Positions 9,941 through 21,046 of a DNA stretch of 64,000 bases are shown here, in pieces. Source of the DNA: Thecamonas trahens ATCC 50062 (taxonomy: Eukaryota; Apusozoa; Apusomonadida; Apusomonadidae); the NCBI RefSeq assembly GCF_000142905.1, contig NW_013657675.1, positions 379,122 through 443,121 of the forward strand, in the 5' to 3' direction. Both the position numbers and the translations under genes were made by a program. The notes beneath the pieces were generated by a model that saw only the letters and a list, made by a program, of their open reading frames with translations, made no database searches and had not been told where the DNA came from. The first letter of the stretch is position 1, and each line of letters starts with the position of its first letter.

Positions 9941-12900
9941 TCACTTAGAGGGCGCAGCGGCGGAGGAGGCTGCGGCGGCGCCGAGGGTGGAGAGCAGCGA
10001 CTTGAGCTGCTCGGCCGACTGGATGACCGGTGAGGGCTTGTCGGTACCAGCGCGCCTGCGCTTGGCCGCAAGCTTGCGCTCCATGGTTGCCTTGCGGTTA
10101 AGAATCGACTGGATGGAGGTGAGCCGGCGGACGGCGAGCGGAACAGCGACGATGATGGCGGCGCGGCGGCGCTTGGCGGCGAGCAGACGCATGAGCGAGA
10201 GGCAGCGGAGGAAGATATCAACCTTGTCACGGTACATCTGCATGAGCTCGATGATGATGTCGACCGAGCCCGGTGTGGAGAGCACAAGGTCGACGGTGCG
10301 CCAGCGGGCGAGGTTGCGCAGGATGTTGAGCGCAATCTTGAGCAGCTCGACGTGCGGCTTGGAGCGGTTACAAGACTTGATGAGGGTGAAGATGATGGGC
10401 ACCGCGTCGTTGCCGGCGAGCGAATCGCAGCACACAAACGAGAGCCGTGTCGACACCTCGAGGTTGGAGCAAGCCTTATGGATGTGGGTCAGGTGCTTCG
10501 ACGTGAGCAGGATGGCGAGTGCGGCCTGGGTCCGGTTGCCCAGCTTCATGTCCTCAGTCACCGAAGCATTGATCTCACGGAGGCGCGAGCGCAGGTTGGC
10601 GAGGCGGTCGTCGGTCTGGCGACGGACAAGGACGCCACGGGCCAAAGCTTGGATGCGAGTTGCGGCTGCGTTCTGGGCTGCAAGGCGCACACGCACAGCC
10701 CGGCCGCGAGACAAGGCTTGGATCCTGGCAGCGGCGACAGCGCGGCGGGAGAGCCACTCGCGCACAGCACGCTGGATGGACAGCGCAGCCGCGCGCTTAG
10801 CAAGGAAGGCCTTGCGAGTGAGGCAGGCTCGGAACCAGGTCTGGAGTGTGAGAACCTTGTCCACGCGCTCAAGCATCGACTTGTGGAGAGCAAAGGCGCG
10901 GAAGGCTCGCTGGATGCGGAGAGCAGACATGTGCAGTGATGTGAGACGCGCAAACCGCGCGACGTGCTCGGCGCGGCGCTTGGCCGCCGTCTCACGCAGC
11001 GTTGAGGCAAGGTGGCGGGCGATCATGCCACGGGCGGCCGCCTGGAGCGTGATGATGGCAGCGTGCTGGCGCGCCGTTGCCTTGCGGGCCGTGTAGCCGC
11101 GCCACGTCGTCTGGATGGCGATCACAGCAGCACGAGTAGTGCGGTACTCGCGGCGGGCAACCATGCGGCCAAACGCCTGGAGCGAGATGACCGCAGCACG
11201 AGTGGCCAGGTAGCTGGTGCGGACAGCAAACATGCGGGCAGCCGCCTGGATGGTGATGGCGGCACGGAGTCGGCGGGTGTAGACGCGCGCAATCATGCCA
11301 CGGGTGGCCGCCTGAAGCGTGACGATGGCAGCGTGCTGGCGCGCCGTTGCCTTGCGGGCCGTGTAGCCGCGCCACGTTGTCTGGATGGCGATCACAGCAG
11401 CACGAGTAGTGCGGTACTCGCGGCGGGTGGCAACCATGCGGCCAAACGCCTGGAGCGAGATGACCGCAGCACGAGTGGCCAGGTAGCTGGTGCGAACAGC
11501 AAACATGCGGGCAGCCGCCTGGATGACAATGGCAGCACGGACCTGGCGAGCGACACGGCGCCCGATAATGCCACGGGCGGCCGCCTGGAGCGTGACGATG
11601 GCAGCGTGCTGGCGCGCCGTTGCCTTGCGGGCCGTGTAGCCGCGCCACGTCGTCTGGATGGCGATCACAGCAGCACCAGTAGTGCGGTACTCGCGGCGGG
11701 TGACAACCATGCGGCCAAACGCCTGGAGCGAGATGACCGCAGCACGAGTGGCCAGGTAGCTGGTGCGGGCAGCCACCATGCGGGCAGCCGACTGCAGGAC
11801 AATGGCGGCACGGGCCTGGCGGGCGACACGGCGCCCGATCATGCCACGGGCGGCCGCCTGGAGCGTGATGATGGCCGACATCTTGCCGGCGGCGGCCTTG
11901 CGGGCCATGTAGCCGCGCCACGTCGTCTGGATGGCGATCACCGCAGCACGAGTAGTGCGGTACTCGCGGCGGGTGACAACCATGCGGCCAAACGCCTGGA
12001 GCGAGATGACCGCAGCACGAGTGGCCAGGTAGCTGGTGCGGGCAGCCACCATGCGGGCAGCCGCCTGGATGACAATGGCAGCACGGACCTGGCGAGCGAC
12101 ACGGCGCCCGATCATGCCACGGGCGGCCGCCTGGAGCGTGATGATGGCAGCGTGCTGGCGCGCCGTTGCCTTGCGGGCCGTGTAGCCGCGCCACGTCGTC
12201 TGGATGGCGATCACAGCAGCACGAGTAGTGCGGTACTCGCGGCGGGTGACAACCCATGCGGCCAAACGCCTGGAGCGAGATGACCGCAGCACGAGTGGCC
12301 AGGTAGCTGGTGCGGGCAGCCACCATGCGGGCAGCCGCCTGGATGACAATGGCGGCACGGGCCTGGCGGGCGACACGGCGCCCGATCATGCCACGGGCGG
12401 CCGCCTGGAGCGTGATGATGGCCGACATCTTGCCGGCGGCGGCCTTGCGGGCCATGTAGCCGCGCCACGTCGTCTGGATGGTGATCCCCGCAGAGCGAGT
12501 GACAACGTACTCGCGGCGGGTGGCAATCATGCGGCCAAACGCCTGGAGCGAGATGACCGCAGCACGAGTGGCCAGGTAGCTGGTGCGGGCAGCCACCATG
12601 CGGGCAGCCGACTGCAGGACAACGGCGGCACGAACACGGCAAGCAAACACGGAGCGGGCAGCAAAGCCACGCCACAGTGCCTGGATGCGCACAGCTGCGG
12701 CCTCTGCAGCCGCAGCAGCGGTCGCATCGCGCAGCGCCGTGCGCGCCCGGCACCCACGGAACCAAGCTTGGATGCACACAGCAGCATCGAGCCGCCGGGC
12801 ATCCGCAGCAGCAACAGCGTCAGCACGAAGCTTGGCCCGGCAGAGCACTCCACGGACGACAGCCTGGAGCCGAACAATGCCCGCCTCCTGCTTGGCCATC

Positions 12901-15584
12901 AAAGCACGAAGTTTCATGGCCGCCCACGCACGCTGGATGGTGCGCGCAGCACGGTTCTCGTGAGCCAGCATCAGCAGCCGCGAGGAGAGATAAGCCAAAA
13001 ACGTGATGACCAGCTTTTCGTCAGGCACCGTGTTGGACATGTCCGATGCTGAGACAACCGACGGGATGCCGCCAAGCTCGGTAATGGCCTCGCGGAGAGT
13101 GACAAAGTTGCGCCGCTCCGCACCACAGGCCCGCTTGTAGTCGCGGCCGATAGTGGGTGAGAACGATGCTGCCCAGCGACCGTCTCCGGCCGCCGCCGCC
13201 GCCGCTGATGCCACGTTGGCCTCCTGGTCGGCTTGGAGCGTGACAGTGGTGTGCATGTTGATCTCATCGACAGGGAGCACGTTGGGGTAGTACTCGGAGA
13301 CAAGGAGGCACAGCGCACGGCCATCAGAGAACGACGAGGTGAAGTTGCGGACCGTGACGCCATGCGGCTCGCAGATGGTGCGGACCCACTCCATGAGAGT
13401 ACCCAGCTTGGACGCTTCGTCATTAAAGTACATGACGGTGGCTGACGCATCGGCTCCAGACGTCTCGCCGCGGGCTGCTTTGAGGCGCGCCGTCTCGGTC
13501 TTCAGCGCCGGCTCGTCAATGAGATCGCGGAGAGTAAAGTGTGCGACGACACGCCAAAGCATGGCCATAGTCTTCTCGCGGTGAGCCTCGACAACGTCCT
13601 TGGCTTTGAGTCCGCCCTTGATGCCGGCAAAGGTGACGCCGACCTGTGAGAACGCCTTCAGTGCAGTCTTGACGTTGTGCAACTTTTGCATCTTGGCCAC
13701 GACCGGGAGCCGGAGCGTGTCCTTGAGCGGCGCCACCGGCTTGACCATAACGTCGAAGAGGTGCGCGAGACGGATGCCATCGGTCAGATCGACCTTGATG
13801 TTGGTGACCTCGAACGAGAACTCCTCAAGCGGCGCCTGCTCCCACTCAAGGACGTAGCCGAGGTGGCCGAGGTGGCGCATAACATCACCCTCGCCAGAGA
13901 GAAAATCCTTGGCAAAGGCGTAGACGAGGGCGCGCGACGACTTGACCGTGGCCTCGTTGCGGAAGAGAGGAAGCGAGGACGGCAGAAGGCTGCGGCTCTT
14001 AGCACGATCGAGGAAGAGAACAAGCAAGAGAAGCTTGCCGAGCGTGAACTTTTGGACCGCGGCATCGTAGCCGGGCTTGAACACGCCCTGAGTGAGACCA
14101 GCGTACTCGGCAGCAAGTGCCGGGTCGGCCAACAGTCGGGTCTGAACAAAGACCGCCAGGTATGCGTCGAGGCTCCCTGCCTCGATGGTGATGAGCTCAC
14201 CAAAGACAACCTCCAGGCCAAGCCGGAGCCACTGCGGGTTGTACGAGCAGATAAGGCTGCAGGCGGTGGAGCGAAGGCCGACGTCCAAGTGCGGAGCACG
14301 GTCGGTACGCATGGCTAGACGGCCTCCAGAGATTTCAGCCTCGAGCCGGGCGGCAGTGGCACCAAAGTCGCCGTTGCGCCAGAGCGCGGCCGCAGCCTCA
14401 CGCGTGGCGTTGAGCCGGCGCTGCCGATCAAACTCGGCCGGGTTGTCGGCAAGACGGGCCGAACCAGGAGTGTCAGTCATTTCACGCTCATGAGCAAACA
14501 TAAAGTTGAGCCACGAGGTAAAGCCACGCTCTTCCTTGGCGAGCCACTGCTCATCAAAGAAGCCCGAGGCCACAAACGGGTTGATCGACTTCCGGGCTGT
14601 CGATGCTGCCGCGCGAGCAGGCTTGACAAGCCGCAGCGAGCGGCCAGGACGCGGACGAGCAGTCGAGCTCTTGCCTTGGGTTGCCACTGAGGCGTTAAAC
14701 GCTGCGCGTTTGCGCAGCGAGTTGCTCTTGGCCCGGGGAGTCGGCTGGGCCGCAACATGGAGCTTAAACTCGGGCTCAGTGTTGCTGGCCGTTGCTGTGA
14801 GGTCATCGAGCGAGAGCTTGCGGGCGCAAAGATCGGCATCCATCTCGTTGCACTTTTTGGCGATGAGCTCAAGTGACGAGTCCATCAGCTCGTTCTCAGC
14901 GTCAACCGAGACGTTGTCCGACGACGATGCCAGAGGCTTGGATGCGACTGGGACGGAGACCGGCTCCACGTTGGATGGCAATTGAGCCTTTTGCGACCGA
15001 AGCGGACGGCGGCGTGACGGGCGCTTGCCACCACGGCGCTGGCGTGGCGCGACGGTCTCGGCCGCTTTGCAGTACCCGAGGAGCTTGGCCTGAAGGCGGT
15101 AGCGGCCCCATCGAAAGGTAATACACGAAGTGGCATCGCCGGGCTGCTGGGGCGCAAAGGTGAGGGCCAGATCGAACGCTGACGACGGGTCGACATCGAA
15201 CGAGTCAACAGCGACCGAAAAGCCAGCCTTGGGCGGGCGGTCGACAGAGACGGAGGCGACCCGCGCCGAGTCGTTGACGATGCGAAGTGTGGCTGTAGCC
15301 TCTGCCCCCGGCGCAACATGCCCAAACTCGATCCATGGCGTCTTGGCAAAGTTCTTGAGCCGAAGTGTTGGAACCGATGGCTCGGCGCACAGACTGGCCT
15401 TGTCAGCTCCGCTGGCAGCACTCGTGCCAAGGTCGACGTTGGTCCGCGGTGAGAGTGGCGCCCGGCTCCCGAACGGAATGGTCATGGCCACGGCGGCCTT
15501 GCGGCTTTGGCCCGTGTCGACGTTCTCGTCCAGCACTACAACTGGGTTCCGCACAGGCGACGGAAGCTCCAGCACAAAGTCCAT
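9941..15584 (-). CDS. ASPM/abnormal-spindle-like protein: ASH, CH and many IQ motifs; one frameshift
   Basis: A spindle-pole microtubule-minus-end and calmodulin-binding protein of about 1,880 residues. In order it has an ASH-type beta domain (about residues 90-185, WIEFGHVAPGAEATATL), a basic linker, and a helical region. Next come calponin-homology domains: about 560-720 with YVLEWEQAPLEEFSF ... LTDGIRLAHLF, and 730-870 with WVRTICEPHGVTV. IQ motifs start at about 880 and run for roughly 600 residues, including a 91-residue super-repeat. The last 300 residues are ARM-like helices, as in animal ASPM. The frame breaks at 12253-12255, where CCC replaces the CC found in every other repeat copy. 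Both halves keep full IQ coding quality, so an assembly error or very recent mutation is likely. The gene is otherwise intronless. It starts 295 bp from the divergent LysRS start. Confidence 0.9.
11020..12640 (-). repeat. 273-bp tandem super-repeat encoding four IQ motifs per unit
   Basis: The marker CATGCGGCCAAACGCCTGG recurs at 11162, 11435, 11708, 11981, 12255 and 12528. The spacing is 273 bp every time except one step of 274, which carries the extra C. Each unit encodes 91 residues with four IQ-type helices of 22-23 residues. Copies are nearly identical at DNA level, pointing to recent unequal exchange or gene conversion. Confidence 0.95.
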
Positions 15585-15878
15585 CTGTAACGCAAGGAAG
15601 TGGTGGGTGTGAGGAAAGGCGGTGGGCTGGGAAAGCTAGCTGACTGGGCTGTGGGGAATGCGCCAAACTGAATTCAAAATTTGCGAGTGCGCGCCTCCTG
15701 CCCTCCTGCGCCGGGTCCAGAGAATGGGCGAGGACGTGGGGAGGCAAAGGGAGCGAGGATGCCCTGCTGTAAAGGACAACGGATGAGAGGAGATATAGAG
15801 GAGAGAGAGGGGGGGGGGGGGGGCTGGCTGACGCGTACCGAGCGAGTTGGGAGCACACTGCGCTCGAGGTGGACAGAG

Positions 15879-17477
15879 ATGCTGAGATTGAGACGGATGG
15901 TGGGGACGATGCTGTGGCAGGGACGAGGCGGAGCGGTACGGCGGAGCATGGGCGCGGTGGCGGTGGACAGGGTGCGGGTGGCCGAGGTGGAGGAGGCCGC
16001 GGAGGCGGGATGGCTTGCGGGCGGGACCGGATACGCGCGGGTGCCCGAGGGGCACGCTGTGCACGATGCTGGGTCGTTTACGGCAGCGTTTGGCGGATTT
16101 GAGAAAGAGGCAATGCCGAATGAGCCAGTGGTGCTGCGCGGGCGGGTGGTCGCGAAGCGATCTGCGTCCAAGTCCCTGTACTTTGTGGACGTGGCGAGCG
16201 GGTACGAACGCGAGGCGGCGGTGCAGGTGATGGCGACGGCCAAGGCGTTTGACGGGCCGAAGCAGGCGTTCCGCGGGGCGATGGAGGTGCTTGCGCGTGG
16301 CGACTGTGTGGCGGTGACGGGCGTGCCGAGCCGGACACAGCGTGGACAGCTTGCGCTCATTCCATCCGAGGTGCGGGTTGAGGCGCCGTGTGTGACGGCG
16401 GAGGCACTGCCGGAGCCCGGTAGCATGCGGCGGGCGGAGAGTCTTGCAGCGATGCCGCGGGCGGGCCAGCTCTTACTTCAACCGCACATTGTCAAGGCGG
16501 TGCGGGTGCGGGCGCGGATGCTGCAGCGGCTGCGGCGGGTGCTTGATGGCGACGGATTTGTCGAGGTGGAGACGCCGATTCTGGGCGCTGCGGCCGGTGG
16601 GGCAACGGCGCGTCCATTCGTGACCTTCCACGAGGCAACCAAGCGCGAAAAGGTCCTCCGCATTGCCCCGGAACTATACTTGAAGCAGCTCGTGGTGGGC
16701 GGCCTTGACTCGGTGTACGAGGTCGGCAAGGTGTTCCGCAACGAGGGCGTGGATCCGACACATCTTCCCGAGTTCTCGATGGCCGAGCTGTACACAACTC
16801 GGCTAGGCCTTGACAAGCTCATGACGCTGACTGAGGACATGGTCCGCGGCTTTGCGGCTGACGCGGCCGCTCTGGATGCGGCCGGCGGAAGTGAGTGCGC
16901 GGGCGAGGTAGCGGCGTCGGAGCCCTTTGGTCGCGTCGAGTTCATGGAAGCGCTCAACGCTGGCCTCGGCTTTGATCTTGATCTTGAGCTGCCAACGGAC
17001 GAACTGCGGAAGGTGCTGCGCGAGGCGGCTGTGGCGTGTGAGGCTGTGAGCAAGAACGTAGCGGATGGAATGACGGCAAGCGCGCTGCTGGATAAGCTTG
17101 GGGGAGTACATGTGGAGGCTGGGCTTGCCGGTCCGATGTTTGTGACGGGCCATCCGCTGCTGCTCTCTCCGCTGGCCAAGGAGCGCGAGGATGCTCCTGG
17201 CGTGGCGGATCGGTTTGAGCTCTTTCTGGGACCGGTTGAAGTAGCAAACGGGTACAATGAGATCAACAACCCGCTGGAGCAGCTAGTTCGGTTCGAGGGC
17301 CAGACTGAGACCGGAGTGAGCGCCGATCCAGAGGTGCCTGCGCCTGATGAGGCGTACTGCAACGCGCTGGCGTACGGCATGCCAAACACGGTCGGGCTCG
17401 GGCTTGGGCTGGACCGGCTTGTGATGCTCCTAACGGGTGCGACGTCGCTCCGCGACGTGGTCGGCTTTGTGCCGTAG
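15879..17477 (+). CDS. Lysyl-tRNA synthetase, class II, probably mitochondrial
   Basis: Charges tRNA-Lys. The protein has 532 residues. An OB-fold anticodon domain comes first (GRVVAKRSASKSLYFVDV). The class II core follows with GGATARPF, IAPELYLKQLVVGGLDSVYEVGK split across motif 2, VFRNEGVDPTHLPEFS, and motif 3 GLGLGLDRLVMLLTG near the end. These blocks distinguish LysRS from Asp- and AsnRS. The N-terminus MLRLRRMVGTMLWQGRGG is basic and lacks acids, as in a mitochondrial presequence. The sequence is divergent and lacks the long eukaryotic cytosolic extension. The start was set at 15879, the first ATG after a G-run leader. Compartment is inferred. Confidence 0.92.
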   Translation: MLRLRRMVGTMLWQGRGGAVRRSMGAVAVDRVRVAEVEEAAEAGWLAGGTGYARVPEGHAVHDAGSFTAAFGGFEKEAMPNEPVVLRGRVVAKRSASKSLYFVDVASGYEREAAVQVMATAKAFDGPKQAFRGAMEVLARGDCVAVTGVPSRTQRGQLALIPSEVRVEAPCVTAEALPEPGSMRRAESLAAMPRAGQLLLQPHIVKAVRVRARMLQRLRRVLDGDGFVEVETPILGAAAGGATARPFVTFHEATKREKVLRIAPELYLKQLVVGGLDSVYEVGKVFRNEGVDPTHLPEFSMAELYTTRLGLDKLMTLTEDMVRGFAADAAALDAAGGSECAGEVAASEPFGRVEFMEALNAGLGFDLDLELPTDELRKVLREAAVACEAVSKNVADGMTASALLDKLGGVHVEAGLAGPMFVTGHPLLLSPLAKEREDAPGVADRFELFLGPVEVANGYNEINNPLEQLVRFEGQTETGVSADPEVPAPDEAYCNALAYGMPNTVGLGLGLDRLVMLLTGATSLRDVVGFVP

Positions 17478-18398
17478 AAGAAGACAAGCAGATTGCTTGC
17501 GTTTATCTTTTACGGATATATTTGTCCATCGCGCAAGCCGTGACCCGCGATGCTCCACAGACGTCGCAACGTCCATCAATCGCGGTAATAAAGAGCAGTA
17601 CAACGTGTTGATGGCTGCTGTGGCCACTGGTGAGCCACAACAGAAAACAGTCGGCGATGCAGCGATGGACGCCGCACGCGGCGCAAAGGTCCGCGGCCGC
17701 CATTGCTTGCTATGAAGCTTCCGGAAGGCGAGGCAATCGCATCGCAGAGCGGCTTGCTGGGGAGAGTGGTGATGATGATGAGCAGCCGCTGCAGAGGTGC
17801 GCTTCCGCTTGCGCGGCGGCGCGAGCAGACCGCGTCGGCGCTGGCGGCGAGGGTGTCGATGATGTCGGGGAGAAAAGCCACGAGAGTTATGGCGGGGCGT
17901 GGGCTCGCATCAGCGTAGAGCGCGTACGCGTTGATGAGCGCGGCGTCCAAGATGACGTACCACCACTTGCGCGGCCACGCCGACCGGCAAGCTCGTGCGT
18001 CACAAGAAGATCCGCAACGTCCTCCCGCTCTCCTGTCCGGCCGCTGTGGTCAGCTCTGTCATGCTCTCCCTCCCGGTCGTCGGGGTCGTCAACGACAAGC
18101 TCCGCACCGTTCGCGCCCACCGCTCCTCCGGATCGGCGCTGTACGGCACCTCGCGCGCCTCGCCCCATGCTCCCAGGCGTCCGTCACCGCGACGACAACT
18201 CGGGCATCTTTTAGGCGGGGGAGTCTACGTGTCGGCCGCCATCACGTGCGGGCGCGCCTCCCACCTCAAGCCACAGGCCAAGCAGGCGTCGCACAGCGTC
18301 GGCCGGTGATTTGGAAGTCAAGCATCATTGAATTGTTCACTTTGAGACGCGCGACAACGCGTCCGAACGACCGTACCGTAAAGGGATAACGAGCTTTG
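17478..18398. other. Non-coding gap between convergent genes, holding the transposase relic
   Basis: This 921-bp stretch separates the stops of the LysRS gene (plus) and the STE20-like kinase (minus), in a genome where convergent genes are usually less than 100 bp apart. Apart from the piggyBac-like fragment it contains no ORF with convincing coding quality on either strand. Confidence 0.6.
17490..18200 (-). pseudogene. Degenerate piggyBac-like transposase relic
   Basis: On the minus strand near 17975-17895, one frame reads RKWWYVILDAALINAYALY. This matches the KWW...LDxALxNAyxLY signature at the end of piggyBac (PGBD) transposase catalytic domains. Downstream, in shifted frames, are two Cys-rich pieces (LCAACGVHRC and RCDVCGASRVTAC) reminiscent of the C-terminal zinc ribbon. 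The upstream sequence is broken by stops and frame changes, so the gene is dead. The identification rests on one short motif. No terminal repeats or TTAA duplications were found. Confidence 0.4.
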
Positions 18399-20035
18399 TC
18401 ACATTCGGATAAAGTGTTGCTGCGTTGAGGAAGCATGGGCTGCGGAGCGATGAGCGAGCTTTGCAGGCGAGTGGTGCTTGGGCGAGGCGGAGGATGCGGC
18501 GCGCGGCGAAAAGGCATTACGCTCACGGAGGAGGCCGGCGGATGACACGGCCGACGGCGACGAGACAGCTGATGCGCGGGCGGCGAGGCGAGCGTCCGAG
18601 TCGGCCTGGGCACGGGCGCGGCGGGCGCGAGCAGCCTCAAGCTGGGCCTGCTGGTACTGCTGCTGTTGCTGCATGAGATCAAGCTCCATGGCGCGGGCGG
18701 CGGCGAGTTGCGAGCGGAGCTGGGCGGCGAGATCGTCCTTGGACGGAGCAGAGATCGCAGCAGAGACGGCCGGGCCACGAGTCTCGGCCGGCACAACGAG
18801 TGCAGGCTCGGACGCAATGGCAGCGGCAGTGGTTGCAGCAGTAGACGCGGCGGCGGCGTCTGAATCTGCGGCGTTCTGTGCGGCGAGATCTGCGGCGGCC
18901 TTGGCAGCAACAACGGCAGCAGCCTTTGCGGCGGCCTGCTCGAGCTCACGCTGGGCCTTTGCCCACGAGCCCTTAGAGCCTGCACCGCGAACCTCTTGAA
19001 CGGCAGCTTGCATCTCGTCGATGACAGCGCCATCGAGGAAGGGATGCGCAAGGAGCTCTGCAGCGGACGGACGCTTGGCCGGGTTCTTGTGGAGGCAACG
19101 GCGGACAAAGTCGCGGAACTCAGGCGAGAAACGGGAGGGCTTGGCAAAGTTGGGTGAGGGTTGGTTGGGGATGAGGTACATGGCGGTTGTGGCGTCGATG
19201 GACGAGTTGGGCGGCTTGAGCTCGGCCATCTCGATGCATGTGATACCGAGCGACCAGATGTCTGCCTTGGAGTCGTAGGTGGCGCCGTCATACACGACCT
19301 CGGGCGCCATCCAGTAGGGGGTGCCGACAAGCGTCGACTTGCGCTGACGGGAGTGAGTCAGCTGAGCGGCAACACCAAAGTCTGCGAGCTTGACCTCACC
19401 GCGATGGGTGAGGAGGATGTTAGCACCCTTGATGTCGCGGTGGATGAGGCCGGAGCGGTGCATGTGATCGAGGCCCTGCAGAGACTCGCGGATGACAAAC
19501 TTGATCATGTTCTCGGTAAACGGGCGGCGAAGACGCTGGTAGATGCCGTACACCGAGTTGCCGCCGCAGTACTCCATGATGATCCAGATCTTCCCGTTGC
19601 GGTTGTAGGTGGCGTTAAGCGTGACCATATTGGGATGTGACGTTCCGCGCATCATGACCTCGACCTCGGCTTGGATTTCCTTGATGGCCGAGGTGTTGCA
19701 AGACTTGATGATCTTGGCGGCAGCAATTTCACGCGTCTCGCGGTTGCGAACTGGGTGACCGAAGAGGAGGAGGGGCGCAGGGGAGGGAGAGGGTGAGGCA
19801 TGACGTTGGCTGTCGAACGAGGGCAGAGGGGGGAAATGCGGGGGGACTAAATTTGAAAATTCGCAACGGCTGCCTCCAGGCACAGGCTGGCGGAAAGCGC
19901 AAGGGAAGGGGGATGAAGCACGGACATACCCTTGTGGACGACGGCGAACGAGCCCTCGCCGATCTTGTCTCCAATCTCCCATGCCTTGAGCGGGTCCTCG
20001 GTTGAAAAGAGCTCGTACGGCTGAAAATAGGCCAT
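18399..20035 (-). CDS. STE20/GCK-type serine/threonine protein kinase, two exons
   Basis: A cytosolic signalling kinase of the germinal-centre-kinase/MST class. Exon 1 (20035-19930) starts at ATG and holds the glycine loop IGEGSFAVVHK. The intron is 19929-19751 (GTATGT ... CCCAG). Exon 2 (19750-18399) completes a 485-residue protein. It has the catalytic lysine in AAAKII, HRDIKGANILL, DFGVAAQLT and the GCK signature VGTPYWMAPEV, then KADIWSLGIT. The catalytic domain ends near residue 290. The C-terminal third is Ala/Gln-rich with a strongly helical EQAAAKAAAVVAAKAAADLA pattern, a likely coiled coil in place of a SARAH domain. No regulatory CRIB or PH domain is seen. Confidence 0.93.
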
Positions 20036-20181
20036 GTGCGGTAGAGACGAGCGTGCGGGTGGGTGGACGTAGGCGACTCTGCTGGCGACGCGGGTGGCAC
20101 ATTCATTGATCGCCTGATTCGTGGCAACCGTCGACTACTAGTGAGAGGGAGTACCAGACTCGACGCTGACGAGCTTGCAGC
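20036..20181. promoter_or_regulatory. Short bidirectional promoter interval
   Basis: Only 146 bp lie between the start codons of the divergently transcribed STE20-like kinase and the SAXO-like gene, so both promoters must overlap here. No TATA-like element is obvious. Confidence 0.5.
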
Positions 20182-20973
20182 ATGCACAAACAAGCTCTGC
20201 ATCATCGGCCAGACCATCTGACACAGACGGGCGCCCCGTTCAAGGGAGTTTCTGAGACAGCGCGTGCGTACCGCGGCATCGACGTGACGCAGACGGCAGG
20301 CAACGTTGGCGAGGTTGACGCCGAGGTGGCCGTTGCCGCCGCTCAGCGGCCGAGGCTCCCATTCCGCGGGCGGACAACGACGCAGGACGCTTATGCAAGC
20401 GGACAGGCTGGCAGAATCAATCCCCAGATTGGAGCGCCCATTCAGAAGCTGCACGGCCGGCCGACGGTTGACGTGAGCCTCCGATTCCGCGGTGTAACGG
20501 CGACACAGGCGGCGCATTCGCCACGGGCGCTGGCGGCGCCGCCGACCTCGTCGGACGGCGGCGCGTCTGGAGCTGTGGGATCTGCTGCTGGTCAGAGTCC
20601 GGCTGAGCCCCCTCTTCGCCCTGGCTACCCATTCCAGGGCCGATCGACAACACAGGAAGCGCTTGCGGCCGTGGCAGCGGCAGCAGCGGCGTCAGATGAC
20701 TCGACGGGCGCGATGCTCCGGGGCGTGAGTGAGCCGAGCCTTCATCATGAAGCTGATCATCTCACTGATCCCAATGCCTCTTTCCACGCAGTCTCCAGCT
20801 ACCAGGCTCAGTACCGGGTGCACAAGGCCTCGGCCTACGCCGGCGAGCCTGCGCCTGTTGTTGCGCCTGTGGCCATCCAGCGGCCGTTCCGCGGCGTCTC
20901 GACGACGCATGCGGCACAGCAGATGGCGCAGCTGATGGCGGAGACGCGGCCGCTCCCGAACGCTTGGGTGTAA
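20182..20973 (+). CDS. Repeat protein resembling SAXO/STOP microtubule stabilisers
   Basis: 263 residues, no introns. The protein is built from degenerate repeats of a core like PFRGxSTTQxAY: PFKGVSETARAY, PFRGRTTTQDAY, RFRGVTATQAAH, PFQGRSTTQEAL and PFRGVSTTHAA. The last third echoes the first (LHHEADHLTDPNASF against LHHRPDHLTQTGAPF). The Phe-x-Gly-x-Thr-Thr-x-x-x-Tyr pattern resembles the Mn microtubule-binding motifs of the ciliary SAXO/FAM154 family. Linkers are Ala/Pro-rich. A role on axonemal microtubules is an inference from the motif and from a flagellated host; the family assignment is tentative. Confidence 0.55.
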   Translation: MHKQALHHRPDHLTQTGAPFKGVSETARAYRGIDVTQTAGNVGEVDAEVAVAAAQRPRLPFRGRTTTQDAYASGQAGRINPQIGAPIQKLHGRPTVDVSLRFRGVTATQAAHSPRALAAPPTSSDGGASGAVGSAAGQSPAEPPLRPGYPFQGRSTTQEALAAVAAAAAASDDSTGAMLRGVSEPSLHHEADHLTDPNASFHAVSSYQAQYRVHKASAYAGEPAPVVAPVAIQRPFRGVSTTHAAQQMAQLMAETRPLPNAWV

Positions 20974-21046
20974 ACGATGTCAATTCGATGTGCTGCCGAG
21001 CGGACGAGTGGAGCCTGTGAGCTACGCTTGGTGGCGCGAGGCCGAG

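Noticed and set aside
11012-12283. Repetitive plus-strand frame over the ASPM IQ array
   Set aside because: Its repeats are only the complement of the 273-bp IQ unit; the sense frame gives textbook IQ motifs.
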